Assembly: GCA_964483455.1 (NCBI GenBank)
Contig: CAZACK010000001.1
Coordinates: 1 to 64,000 of the forward strand
Direction: 5' to 3'
Source of the DNA: CAYZJD01 sp964483455
GTDB taxonomy: Bacteria; Acidobacteriota; Terriglobia; Bryobacterales; Bryobacteraceae
Length of the DNA: 64,000 nucleotides
In this document: positions 8,228-15,256 of the stretch, in pieces
Position numbering within the stretch: the first letter of the stretch is position 1
How the letters are laid out: each line of letters starts with the position of its first letter
Position numbers and translations under genes: made by a program
Notes under the pieces: model-generated
Seen by the model: only the letters and a program-made list of their open reading frames with translations
Database searches by the model: none
Told to the model about the DNA's origin: nothing

Positions 8228-9673
8228 TTACAGCTTCCGTCCCAGGATCGCGTAATCGAGGCCGCCGAAGAAGGCGTCGCGGAAGTCATTCGGGAGCGCC
8301 GCCAGCGACGGCATGGACTCGGCCGCCGGCGACAGGCTGTGGACCTCGATCTGTCCGAGGCCCGATTCCTCCATGTAGAAGCTCAACAGCTCCGGCGGTA
8401 CCGGCCGCGTGTGCGTCGGGTCGAGAAAGAAGTGCGTGGCGAAGATCGCCACGCACCGCGGATCGGGGGTCTCGATGGCCAGCAGGCCGCCGCGAGCGAG
8501 CTTCGACGCGCACAAGCGGACCATCTCCGCGAGGCGGCCCGGAGGCAGGTGCTCGACCACCTGGGCGCAGAAGATGCCATCCAGGCCGGCGTCAGCCAGT
8601 CCGCCCAGATAGGAGAACAGGTCGGCGGTCTCGGCGTCCAGTCCCTTTTGCCGGCACAGGGAAACCGACTCGCCGCTGATGTCGATGCCCCGGGCGGCGA
8701 TCCCGGCTTCCTTCATTAATTCCAGGAACTCGCCGCGGCCGCAGCCCACGTCCAGCACCGCACCGCGTCCCTGGAAGTGGGGCACATAGAACGCCTGTCT
8801 CCGGCGCACGTATTCCTCCGTGCCGCGGAAGCGCTCGGCGAAGCGGGCGTAGTCGAAGCTCAGCACGGGCGGAGGGGCTGGCGAGACAGCGGCCGGAGTT
8901 TCGGCTTGGGGCAGGGAAGCCCGCTGCCGGATCAGGCGCAACTCCGTGTGGATCAGGCGCTCGAACTCGGAGCGAATTCGTTCCAGGTCGGCCCACAGGC
9001 GCCTCTGAATCTCCAGGCTGCTGCGATCCAGAACGCCCAGATAGTCAGCGTGCTGGCTGCGCGCCATCTCCCGAAGGTTGCTTTCCATAAGCGCCGTTCG
9101 ATGGGTGAAGGCGGCGGTGAGGTCCGCCACCGAACGCAGGAACTGCACTTCGTTCACCGAGAGCTTGTGTTCCCACTCCTGGCGCCACGCGGACCAGTGT
9201 GTTCGGATGTCCTTCAGCTCCCGCGTTTCTTCGCGCAGATCGCCGAGGCCGGTGGTTTGCTCCTTGAGCTGGGAGGTCGCACGGGCGGTCTCGTCCAGGC
9301 CGGAGGCCAGCCTGGCGAGGGCGCGGTTGTTCTCATTCAGTGCTTCCAGGACCGCCTCAAGCGAGACGAGGATCGCGCGATTGAATTCCACCTGCTCGCG
9401 CACGTGCCAGTCCAGCAGCCGGGCGATGAACTTCTTGGAGGCCTGGACGATGGAGTTCACCAAGCCCGGCGGGCGCGGGTTCACCACGCCGATGGAGGCG
9501 ACCTTGGCGGCGGCCGAGTCGCGGGCGTGCGCGAGCGGGAGCAGATCCGGCAAGGCGACTCCGCCGGGCGCGGCTCCCCGCGGATGACGGGCGCGGACCC
9601 GCTCGCGAATCTCGCGGACCGTCTCGACAAGTTCGTCGGCCGGCTCGACCACCGGCTGGTTATCGCCGTCCAC
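8228..9673 (-). CDS. SAM-dependent methyltransferase with long coiled-coil N-terminus
   Basis: 481 aa. Residues about 60-250 are helical and coiled-coil (repeats of E/R/L such as LREETRELKDIR). The C-terminal 220 residues form a class I methyltransferase with motif I VLDVGCGRGEFLEL, an acidic loop (GIDISGESV), and motif IV region FCAQVVEHLPPGRL. Layout and C-terminal sequence resemble methyltransferases of O-antigen/capsule loci, where a coiled coil sets chain length or anchors partners (WbdD-like). That comparison is inference. It overlaps queF by 14 bp but has no obvious role in that pathway. Confidence 0.8.
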   Translation of the reverse strand: MDGDNQPVVEPADELVETVREIRERVRARHPRGAAPGGVALPDLLPLAHARDSAAAKVASIGVVNPRPPGLVNSIVQASKKFIARLLDWHVREQVEFNRAILVSLEAVLEALNENNRALARLASGLDETARATSQLKEQTTGLGDLREETRELKDIRTHWSAWRQEWEHKLSVNEVQFLRSVADLTAAFTHRTALMESNLREMARSQHADYLGVLDRSSLEIQRRLWADLERIRSEFERLIHTELRLIRQRASLPQAETPAAVSPAPPPVLSFDYARFAERFRGTEEYVRRRQAFYVPHFQGRGAVLDVGCGRGEFLELMKEAGIAARGIDISGESVSLCRQKGLDAETADLFSYLGGLADAGLDGIFCAQVVEHLPPGRLAEMVRLCASKLARGGLLAIETPDPRCVAIFATHFFLDPTHTRPVPPELLSFYMEESGLGQIEVHSLSPAAESMPSLAALPNDFRDAFFGGLDYAILGRKL

Positions 9674-10058
9674 GTTTCTTGCTCCAGCTCGCGGTTGCCT
9701 TGGAGTGGATGCCGCCTCGGGGGGCGAACTCGCCGGTGACGGTGATCGACACCGGCCGGCAGGCCTTCACGATGTCGCGCAGTATGCGGTTCACCACGTT
9801 CTCCTGGAAGATGCCGAGGTTGCGGTAGGAAAGCTCGTACATCTTGAGCGACTTCAACTCCAGGCAGAGCTTGTCGGGCACGTAGCGGACGGTGATCTTG
9901 CCGAAATCCGGCAAGCCGGTTTTTGGACACACCGAGGTGAACTCGGGGATGACGATCTCGATCTCGTAGCCCGGGAACTGATTCGGGAAGGTCTCGATCT
10001 CGGGCAGCCTTGCCTGTAAGCCGGCCCGCGCGTGCTCTTCAGTGTAGGCCTTCTTCAT
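9660..10058 (-). CDS. queF: NADPH-dependent 7-cyano-7-deazaguanine reductase QueF
   Basis: 132 aa, the length of the single-domain (unimodal) QueF type. It carries the catalytic cysteine in FTSVCPKTGLPDFG and the QueF signature LELKSLKMYELSYRN, which corresponds to the conserved E(S/L)KSLKLYxxSxRN motif. Reaction: reduces preQ0 (7-cyano-7-deazaguanine) to preQ1 in queuosine tRNA modification, in the cytoplasm. It overlaps the TIGR00300 gene by 4 bp and the methyltransferase by 14 bp, so all three are likely one transcript. Other queuosine genes are not in the window, and I saw no preQ1 riboswitch ahead of it. Confidence 0.95.
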   Translation of the reverse strand: MKKAYTEEHARAGLQARLPEIETFPNQFPGYEIEIVIPEFTSVCPKTGLPDFGKITVRYVPDKLCLELKSLKMYELSYRNLGIFQENVVNRILRDIVKACRPVSITVTGEFAPRGGIHSKATASWSKKRGRR

Positions 10059-11290
10059 GACGAAATCAGGGTCTTCGCGAGCAGATCGAGGAACAGCCCG
10101 ACATCAGTGACGACGCCCACCGCCTGGCCCGTGCCGCGGTCGCTGACCTTGGTGGCGACGGCCGGGTTGATGTCCACGCAGACGATCTTCACCCAGCTTG
10201 GCAGCATGTTGCCGGTGGCGATGGAATGGAGCATCGAGCCGAGGCACAACACCAGGCCCGCGCCTTTCAACTCGGCGGCGTAGGCGTCCTGGGCGGCGTT
10301 CATGTCGGTGATGGTTTCCGGCAGCGGTCCGTCGTCGCGCAGGCTGCCGGCGAGGACGAACGGCACGCCGGCCTTGACACACTCATAGAGGATGCCGCCG
10401 CGGAGGCGCCCGCTTTCCACGGCCTGCCGCACGCCGCCGCAGTGGTATACGGTGTTGATCGCCCGCATGTGGTTGCGGTGGCCGTGCTCCTCCTGGCGGC
10501 CGTCGGACTGACTCACACCGAGCGAGGTTCCGAACAACGCCGCCTCGATGTCGTGGACCCCGAGCGCATTGCCGCTCAGGACCGCCTGCACGTATCCCTC
10601 GCGAATCATGGCGGCCAGGGGCGGCGCGCCGCCGGTGTGGACCACCACCGGGCCGGCCACCACAATCACCTTCTGGTTCAATCCCCGAGTGTGCCGGATG
10701 AGCGCCGCCGTCTGGCGAACCGCCGTCTCCACCTGGCGCTCGGAGGAGATCCCGTTCGACATGAACGCAAACTCCAGGCGGTCGCGCTCTTTCGATTCGG
10801 GGATGACGCGGATGCCGCGCATGCCGGTGACTACGACGTCTCCCGCCCGGATGTCGCGCAGCCGCCGGCAGTACGCGCGCCCTTCGCGCACCACGATCAG
10901 CGCGTCCATCCGTTGTTCTTCGACCCGCATCCATTCCTGGTTGAGGCGGATCATCGTGCGGTGGTTGGTGGTGGAGTAAAAATCCTCCGGCGCGCATTGG
11001 TCGCGCTCCACCCTCTTGAGCACAGCGTCGCCGGGGGCCAGGGGCGAGCAGCCGAGGTCCATGAGCTGCTCGAGCATCTTGTCCAGGACTTCGCGGCTGG
11101 GCGCCTCCACTTTCAGGCGAAGATAGGACGGCTCGCTGTTGGTGCGGCCGATGCGAAACTGCTCGACCTCGAAGCGGCCGTGGTACTCGACCACCTTGTC
11201 GAAGATCTGCTCCATGATGTGTGAGTCGATGAGGTGCCCCTCGGACTCGACCACTTCATGGAAGGCAAGGACGGTGCTGCCGGATGGCAT
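10055..11290 (-). CDS. TIGR00300 family protein (LOR/SDH bifunctional domain), possible ornithine cyclodeaminase type
   Basis: 411 aa. The N-terminal about 120 residues match the LOR/SDH conserved domain (HLIDSHIMEQIFDKVVEYHG, then RLKVEAPSREVLDKMLEQL). The C-terminal part is Rossmann-like (GLNQKVIVVAGPVVVHTGG; LVLCLGSMLHSIATGNMLP; VKIVCVDINPAVATK). Characterised relatives in archaea and cyanobacteria act on ornithine or arginine (alternative ornithine cyclodeaminase, ArgZ-type C-terminal domain). Which reaction applies here is inference. Its first 93 bp are duplicated at 12014-12106 beyond the toxin-antitoxin genes. It precedes queF with a 4-bp overlap. Confidence 0.85.
   Translation of the reverse strand: MPSGSTVLAFHEVVESEGHLIDSHIMEQIFDKVVEYHGRFEVEQFRIGRTNSEPSYLRLKVEAPSREVLDKMLEQLMDLGCSPLAPGDAVLKRVERDQCAPEDFYSTTNHRTMIRLNQEWMRVEEQRMDALIVVREGRAYCRRLRDIRAGDVVVTGMRGIRVIPESKERDRLEFAFMSNGISSERQVETAVRQTAALIRHTRGLNQKVIVVAGPVVVHTGGAPPLAAMIREGYVQAVLSGNALGVHDIEAALFGTSLGVSQSDGRQEEHGHRNHMRAINTVYHCGGVRQAVESGRLRGGILYECVKAGVPFVLAGSLRDDGPLPETITDMNAAQDAYAAELKGAGLVLCLGSMLHSIATGNMLPSWVKIVCVDINPAVATKVSDRGTGQAVGVVTDVGLFLDLLAKTLISS
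11188..11280 (-). repeat. 93-bp direct repeat, copy 1 (inside the TIGR00300 gene start)
   Basis: Aligned by eye to 12014-12106 without gaps: 93 positions with about 10 mismatches, in the same orientation. This copy encodes residues 4-34 of the TIGR00300 protein. It forms the inner boundary of the toxin-antitoxin segment. Confidence 0.85.
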
Positions 11291-11329
11291 GGATTCTATC
11301 AGTCTACCGAATTTGGCGATCCGGACATC

Positions 11330-11680
11330 TTAACGGCCCTCGATGTCCAGCACTTCGAGGATGGCGGCTTCCGCCTTTTTCAGCAGCGTCTTCGTCAGCC
11401 GAGTGAGCGGGCTGCCCACCAGCCGGCGGTTGTCGATGGCGCGGAGTTGGTCAATCAGCAGGTCGGATTCCTGATGGAGCCGCCCGGAGGCGGGGACTCG
11501 AATTCTCAATGGTTCCGCATCGTCGCTCAGGCGCGTCGTCAGCGGGACGACCAGGGTCGAAGGGTGTGCGGCGTCAAGCAATCCCTGGGCCTGGACGATC
11601 AGGACCAGCCGGATCTTGCCCGGCTCGGTTCCGTGGGACGGATTTAGGTCCGCCAGCCAAATCTCACCCCGCTCAGGCAT
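11330..11680 (-). CDS. MazF/PemK-family toxin (endoribonuclease)
   Basis: 116 aa, normal MazF size. It starts with the family pattern RGEIWLADLNPSHGTEPGKIR, here quoted in part as GEIWLADLNPSHGTEPGK, followed by LVLIVQ, STLVVPLTT and the C-terminal DQLRAIDNRRLVG. This corresponds to the MazF barrel and its conserved D-Q-x-R-(A/T) segment. Known activity: sequence-specific mRNA cleavage in the cytoplasm. The start overlaps the antitoxin stop by 8 bp, the usual antitoxin-first order. The variant KIRLVL replaces the common RPVLV, so activity should not be assumed. Confidence 0.88.
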   Translation of the reverse strand: MPERGEIWLADLNPSHGTEPGKIRLVLIVQAQGLLDAAHPSTLVVPLTTRLSDDAEPLRIRVPASGRLHQESDLLIDQLRAIDNRRLVGSPLTRLTKTLLKKAEAAILEVLDIEGR

Positions 11681-11909
11681 CGGTGGCGCGTTCGATGGCG
11701 GCGAATTCGGCGTTGACCGCCATGCTTTCCTCGCGGACCTTCCGGGACACAGCGGCCAGACGGTCGGCGCGGAGTTTCTTTTGGACTCTCCGATTCATGC
11801 GATCCACCGCCGCGCGGAGGTAGGCGGCCCTGGACATCCGAAGGGCAGACGCGGAGCGGTCGCTCGCCCGAAGCAGATCGTCGGGAAGCTTGAGCGAAAT
11901 CGTCTTCAT
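11673..11909 (-). CDS. Ribbon-helix-helix antitoxin (MazE/CopG type)
   Basis: 78 aa from the ATG at 11909. The N-terminus KTISLKLPDDLLRASDRSA followed by MSRAAYLRAAVDR is a ribbon-helix-helix DNA-binding fold; the rest is a charged helix that would wrap the toxin. An upstream in-frame extension to 12077 exists, but it only reads the relic repeat, so the shorter start is preferred. The toxin follows with an 8-bp overlap. A perfect palindrome ATGATATCAT sits 11 bp before the start and is a likely self-regulation operator. Confidence 0.85.
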   Translation of the reverse strand: MKTISLKLPDDLLRASDRSASALRMSRAAYLRAAVDRMNRRVQKKLRADRLAAVSRKVREESMAVNAEFAAIERATDA

Positions 11910-11920
11910 GGCATCCATAG

Positions 11921-11930
11921 ATGATATCAT
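11921..11930. promoter_or_regulatory. Palindrome upstream of the antitoxin, candidate operator and -10
   Basis: Perfect 10-bp palindrome ATGATATCAT in an unusually AT-rich patch for this genome. On the minus strand TATGAT within it resembles a -10 box. Ribbon-helix-helix antitoxins typically bind such short palindromes over their own promoter. No convincing -35 was seen. Confidence 0.45.
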
Positions 11931-12013
11931 AATCGAATATCGCTTCAGGCTGTGGCCTGCATCAGCTTCCGCAGATACTCCAGGTTGCGCAGGAGGTCCG
12001 CTTCCGCCGAGTG

Positions 12014-12121
12014 CGACCACTTTGTCGAAGATCTGCTCCATGATGTGGGAATCGATGAGGCGCCCCTCGGACGCCACGACTTCGTGGAAGGCAAGAACGG
12101 CGCTGCGGGAGGACTTGGAAC
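12014..12121 (-). pseudogene. Relic of a second TIGR00300 gene start, with 93-bp repeat copy 2
   Basis: Minus-strand translation from about 12118 reads SRSAVLAFHEVVASEGRLID, then SHIMEQIFDKVV, clearly the N-terminus of a TIGR00300 protein. The match then stops dead; the rest of the gene is missing. No start codon fits the normal gene start, and the relic abuts the stop of the methyltransferase gene at 12122. Positions 12014-12106 align with 11188-11280 (about 10 mismatches in 93). Just beyond, another frame encodes SAEADLLRNLEYLRKLMQ, ending at a stop near 11945, apparently the tail of a different lost gene. Confidence 0.75.
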
Positions 12122-12931
12122 CTAGCAGGATAGCGAAACTGCGGCTGCGCGGTTGGGTGGTTGTTTGGTTGGGCGGTTATTCGGCTGTTCGGCTGGCGCT
12201 TGAGAGATGGAAAAGAGGGTGCCGCAGAGGTCGGGGTATTCCAGGCCGAGTTTGTAGAGGCCTTCCAGTTGTTCTTCTCCCAGAATGCCGGCGTCGATGA
12301 GGCGATCCATCTGAAAGTCGGCCAGCGGCTTCAACAGGATGCCGCCCTGAGCGATGATTTCGAAGCCGGCCCGCTCGAGGTCGCGGTTCAGGCGCGCGCG
12401 GTCGTAGACCCGCCGGTGGCCGTGGTTGCGGTCGTTTGCGGTGAAGTCCGCCAGGTCATCGAGGAGGCCCATGTGCCGCGCCAGTTGGCGGGACAGCGCG
12501 CGGGCGTTGGGAACCGCCACGAGCAGCAATCCGCCGGGCTTGAGCGCCCTCCGGGCCGTTCGGAGAACCGCTGCGACGTCGCGAACGTGCTCGAGCACGA
12601 AGGCCGCCACCACTGCGTCGTAGACCGGGGCGGGCGCGAAGTCTTCGAACAGGGACGGAAAGAAGCGCACGTTGGGCAGGGAACGCCGCCGCGCAAGCTC
12701 GAGGAAATGCGCTGAGCCTTCGACGACATCGAGTCTCTCGACGCGCCGGCACAGCAACTCCGTCATGTAGCCGTCCGAGCAGCCGAGTTCGAGCGCGCGG
12801 CCGCGAAGGAATGGCGCGAACGTGCGCACCACCAGCTTGCGAATCAGGCGGTCCTGCGCGGATTCGCTGGTTACGTAGGTGCCGGCGACCTTGTCCAGAA
12901 ACGCGGATTCCGCCTCAGGTTCTGTCGTCAA
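12122..12931 (-). CDS. Class I SAM-dependent methyltransferase
   Basis: 269 aa. Motif I ALELGCSDGYMTELL (about residues 46-60), an acidic strand end (LDVVEGSAHF), the motif AAFVLEHVRDVAAVLRTA and motif LKPGGLLLVAVPN define the Methyltransf_11/23 type. The tail about 245-269 (PNNRPTKQPP and so on) is low complexity and comes from a G/T-rich simple sequence at about 12148-12195, probably a later extension. It is the last gene of a four-gene minus-strand operon; its start overlaps the ATP-grasp/HAD gene by 17 bp. The acceptor is probably a product of that pathway. Confidence 0.85.
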   Translation of the reverse strand: MTTEPEAESAFLDKVAGTYVTSESAQDRLIRKLVVRTFAPFLRGRALELGCSDGYMTELLCRRVERLDVVEGSAHFLELARRRSLPNVRFFPSLFEDFAPAPVYDAVVAAFVLEHVRDVAAVLRTARRALKPGGLLLVAVPNARALSRQLARHMGLLDDLADFTANDRNHGHRRVYDRARLNRDLERAGFEIIAQGGILLKPLADFQMDRLIDAGILGEEQLEGLYKLGLEYPDLCGTLFSISQAPAEQPNNRPTKQPPNRAAAVSLSC

Positions 12932-14192
12932 AGAGCATCTCCACCATCGAGCAATCGAACGCCGGAATGCCCCGCCGGATGGCTTCCGAGCGTTCGCGAA
13001 AACTGTCGTCGATCAGGATGGCGCCGGGCTCGCGAATGAAACCCGCCTTCGCCTCCGCCGCCGGCAGATGGACCTGCCGGTCGAACAGCCCTCGCAGCCG
13101 GTGCGCTTCGAGAGTCGCGTCCAGATCGCCGGCGTGCCGTGTCAGCAATGCGATCGGGATTCCGCGGTTGACGCACTGGTACAGGAAACGGACCAGGTCC
13201 GTGTTCACCCGGCCGCCGAGGAGCAATGTGTCGTCGAGATCGACGTAGACCGCCTTGTAATCCAGCGCGTGGCGGTAGCGATTGGCCAGCGCGCGGTCGA
13301 TTTCCACCTCGACGGGATTGGGGAGGATCTCGACCGGCAGGCGCTCCTGCTCGAAGAGGCTGAGCAGCGGGAAGTTCACCCCGACGACGCGGTGGAGCGC
13401 CATGGTCCCGGCGATGCGCGGCGCCACCTCCATCAGTTTTAGCACGCCCCGGCGGTCGCGCTTGAGCTGGAAGAACCAGGCGCCATGGAACTCGAGCTTG
13501 GCGGCGATGGCCCGCGCGTGCCGCTCGAAGGCCGGATCGCGGGCCGGGCGGCTGTTCATGGCAATGCCATTCCGGGTGCGGACCCGGAGCCGCGCCCCAC
13601 AAAACAGCAATCCCCGCTCGCGGTCGGAGAAGCAATCCACCGTGTACTCCTCGCCCGGCAGAAGCTCGAGAAGAAGGTGTCCGCGTCCCTCGCCCAGGAT
13701 GCGGAGAGCCTCCTCGCGGGTGCGGGCGAGGTGCGTGTGCTGCGAGCCCTGCCCCCGGTCGGGCTTGAGGAACACCGGGTAGCAGTCCACCGCATCGGCG
13801 CCGGGATACAGGCGGGGGACGGGAAGCACCCCGTCCAGAAGGCGATACGTCGCAGATTTGGAGCGCGCGATCCGGCAGGTCTCGGCCGGCGAGGTGACCA
13901 CGCGCGCTGCCAGCCGGTGCGAGTTCTCGGCCAGGGCCAGCAGCACGTCATCGTGCGCCGGAAAGATGTAGTGAATCCCGTGCTCCGCGACGAGCTGTTG
14001 CAGCCGCTCCAACCACGACGGATCATGGACGCCCGGAAGATCGAAGTGGCGGGCGAGGACATACGGGGCGTGGCTTGAGCCGGGCAGCCCGGCGGAGAAT
14101 AAGCGCACCTGCCTCGAGTGCCGGAGGGAGCGCTGGATCTCCAGCCCGACTTCAGTGCCGCCGGGGAACACCAGGACATTCCATGGCGTCAT
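12915..14192 (-). CDS. ATP-grasp ligase fused to a HAD-type phosphatase domain
   Basis: 425 aa, two domains. Residues about 1-290 are a carbamoyl-phosphate-synthase-like ATP-grasp enzyme: Rossmann-like start (NVLVFPGGTEVGLEI), a lysine strand VFLKPDRGQGSQHTH, HLLLELLPGEEYTVDCFSD, and metal-site region LKLMEVAPRIAGTMAL. Residues about 305-425 are a HAD fold with YVDLDDTLLLGG (nucleophile Asp), LLTRHAG and ILIDDSFRER. ATP-grasp enzymes join a carboxylate to an amine or thiol; the HAD part may remove phosphate. The substrate is unknown. Starts overlap neighbouring genes by 4 and 17 bp, so tight coupling is likely. Confidence 0.85.
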   Translation of the reverse strand: MTPWNVLVFPGGTEVGLEIQRSLRHSRQVRLFSAGLPGSSHAPYVLARHFDLPGVHDPSWLERLQQLVAEHGIHYIFPAHDDVLLALAENSHRLAARVVTSPAETCRIARSKSATYRLLDGVLPVPRLYPGADAVDCYPVFLKPDRGQGSQHTHLARTREEALRILGEGRGHLLLELLPGEEYTVDCFSDRERGLLFCGARLRVRTRNGIAMNSRPARDPAFERHARAIAAKLEFHGAWFFQLKRDRRGVLKLMEVAPRIAGTMALHRVVGVNFPLLSLFEQERLPVEILPNPVEVEIDRALANRYRHALDYKAVYVDLDDTLLLGGRVNTDLVRFLYQCVNRGIPIALLTRHAGDLDATLEAHRLRGLFDRQVHLPAAEAKAGFIREPGAILIDDSFRERSEAIRRGIPAFDCSMVEMLFDDRT

Positions 14193-15250
14193 GGCAAATG
14201 GACCTCCGGGGCATGGTCCAGGATTTTCCGATAGGCATCCTCACTGAAGCCGTCCATATTGTCGGGATTGGCGTAAAGGAACTTGCAGTTCCGGCACGAG
14301 GGGTTTTCGTGCCGCCGTCGGCGGATGTGCATCTCCCGGAACCGTCGCAGTTCTTCGCCGAACCAGATCTCGGACAGGCTCTGGCGCCGAATGTCGCCGA
14401 CGCGGGTCCCCTTATTCCAATCGACGATGCAGACCACCACAACGCCGTCGCGCTTGATGTTGAGCGCCAGGAACGGGGTGGTGCAGACTTCCTTGAGGCC
14501 GCTCGGCAGCCGGCCGAGACCTCGGCGGTGATAGCCCTGCACCAGCGTCTCGTCGGTACGCCGGGCCGGATCGATGCGCCCGATCAGGTCGATGCCGTCG
14601 TAGCCGTTCCAGTTCATCGGCGCCTCGATGTTCACCTCGTCGGCGACGTCGCGGAAGGCGGAGAAGAACTCCTCGTTTTCGGCCGAGTACGTGTCGATCA
14701 TCTTCACGTAGAGGAACGGTGTGACGCTGCCCATCGCGTCGCGAACGGAGCGAAGGAGCCGGAGGTTCCGGCGGATCGTTTCCGGCTTCATGCGCGAGCC
14801 GGTAATCCGGGCGAACCGTTCGGGGTAGAGGGAGTAGACGGAAACCCGCAGGTAGTCGAGGCCCGAGGCGACCAATTCGCCGGCCAGCTTGTGATTCATC
14901 ACCGAGCCGTTGGTGGTGACGCTGATCGAGCGGGCCACGCCCGCATCCCTGGCGCGGCGGATCATCTCCGCGAGCTTCGGATTGAGAAACGGCTCGCCGT
15001 CGCCATAAAGCTGGAGGTTGTTGAGCCGTCCCATCCGCCGGACGTCCTCGATGATCTTCCCGTACAACCCCATATCCATGTGTCCGAGCGGACCGGCTTC
15101 GGCGGCGAATTCGGCGAGCGAGACGGGACACTGCACACATCGGAAGTTGCACAGATTCGTGGGCTCGACCGTCAGCCCGAGCGGCATGTCAAGGGGGAGA
15201 ATCTCGCGCAGCGGATGCCGGTCTTTGTTCTTCTCGGTGAAGGATCGCAC
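14189..15250 (-). CDS. Radical SAM/SPASM-domain protein
   Basis: 353 aa. The radical SAM cluster motif CNFRCVQC (Cys 34, 38, 41) lies right after LTVEPTNL, and NNLQLYGDGEPFLNP is the GGE-like SAM-binding segment. A C-terminal SPASM-like region has Cys in EVCTTPFLALNI, VVCIVDWNKG and PSCRNCKF, fitting binding of one or more auxiliary iron-sulfur clusters. Such proteins modify peptides or sugars by radical chemistry. It is second in the operon, 6 bp after the aminotransferase and overlapping the ATP-grasp/HAD gene by 4 bp. Substrate not predictable from sequence. Confidence 0.88.
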   Translation of the reverse strand: MRSFTEKNKDRHPLREILPLDMPLGLTVEPTNLCNFRCVQCPVSLAEFAAEAGPLGHMDMGLYGKIIEDVRRMGRLNNLQLYGDGEPFLNPKLAEMIRRARDAGVARSISVTTNGSVMNHKLAGELVASGLDYLRVSVYSLYPERFARITGSRMKPETIRRNLRLLRSVRDAMGSVTPFLYVKMIDTYSAENEEFFSAFRDVADEVNIEAPMNWNGYDGIDLIGRIDPARRTDETLVQGYHRRGLGRLPSGLKEVCTTPFLALNIKRDGVVVVCIVDWNKGTRVGDIRRQSLSEIWFGEELRRFREMHIRRRRHENPSCRNCKFLYANPDNMDGFSEDAYRKILDHAPEVHLP

Positions 15251-15256
15251 GTGGTT

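Noticed and set aside
9660..11290. preQ1 riboswitch for queF
   Set aside because: queF is internal to an overlapping gene series, with no untranslated leader before it.
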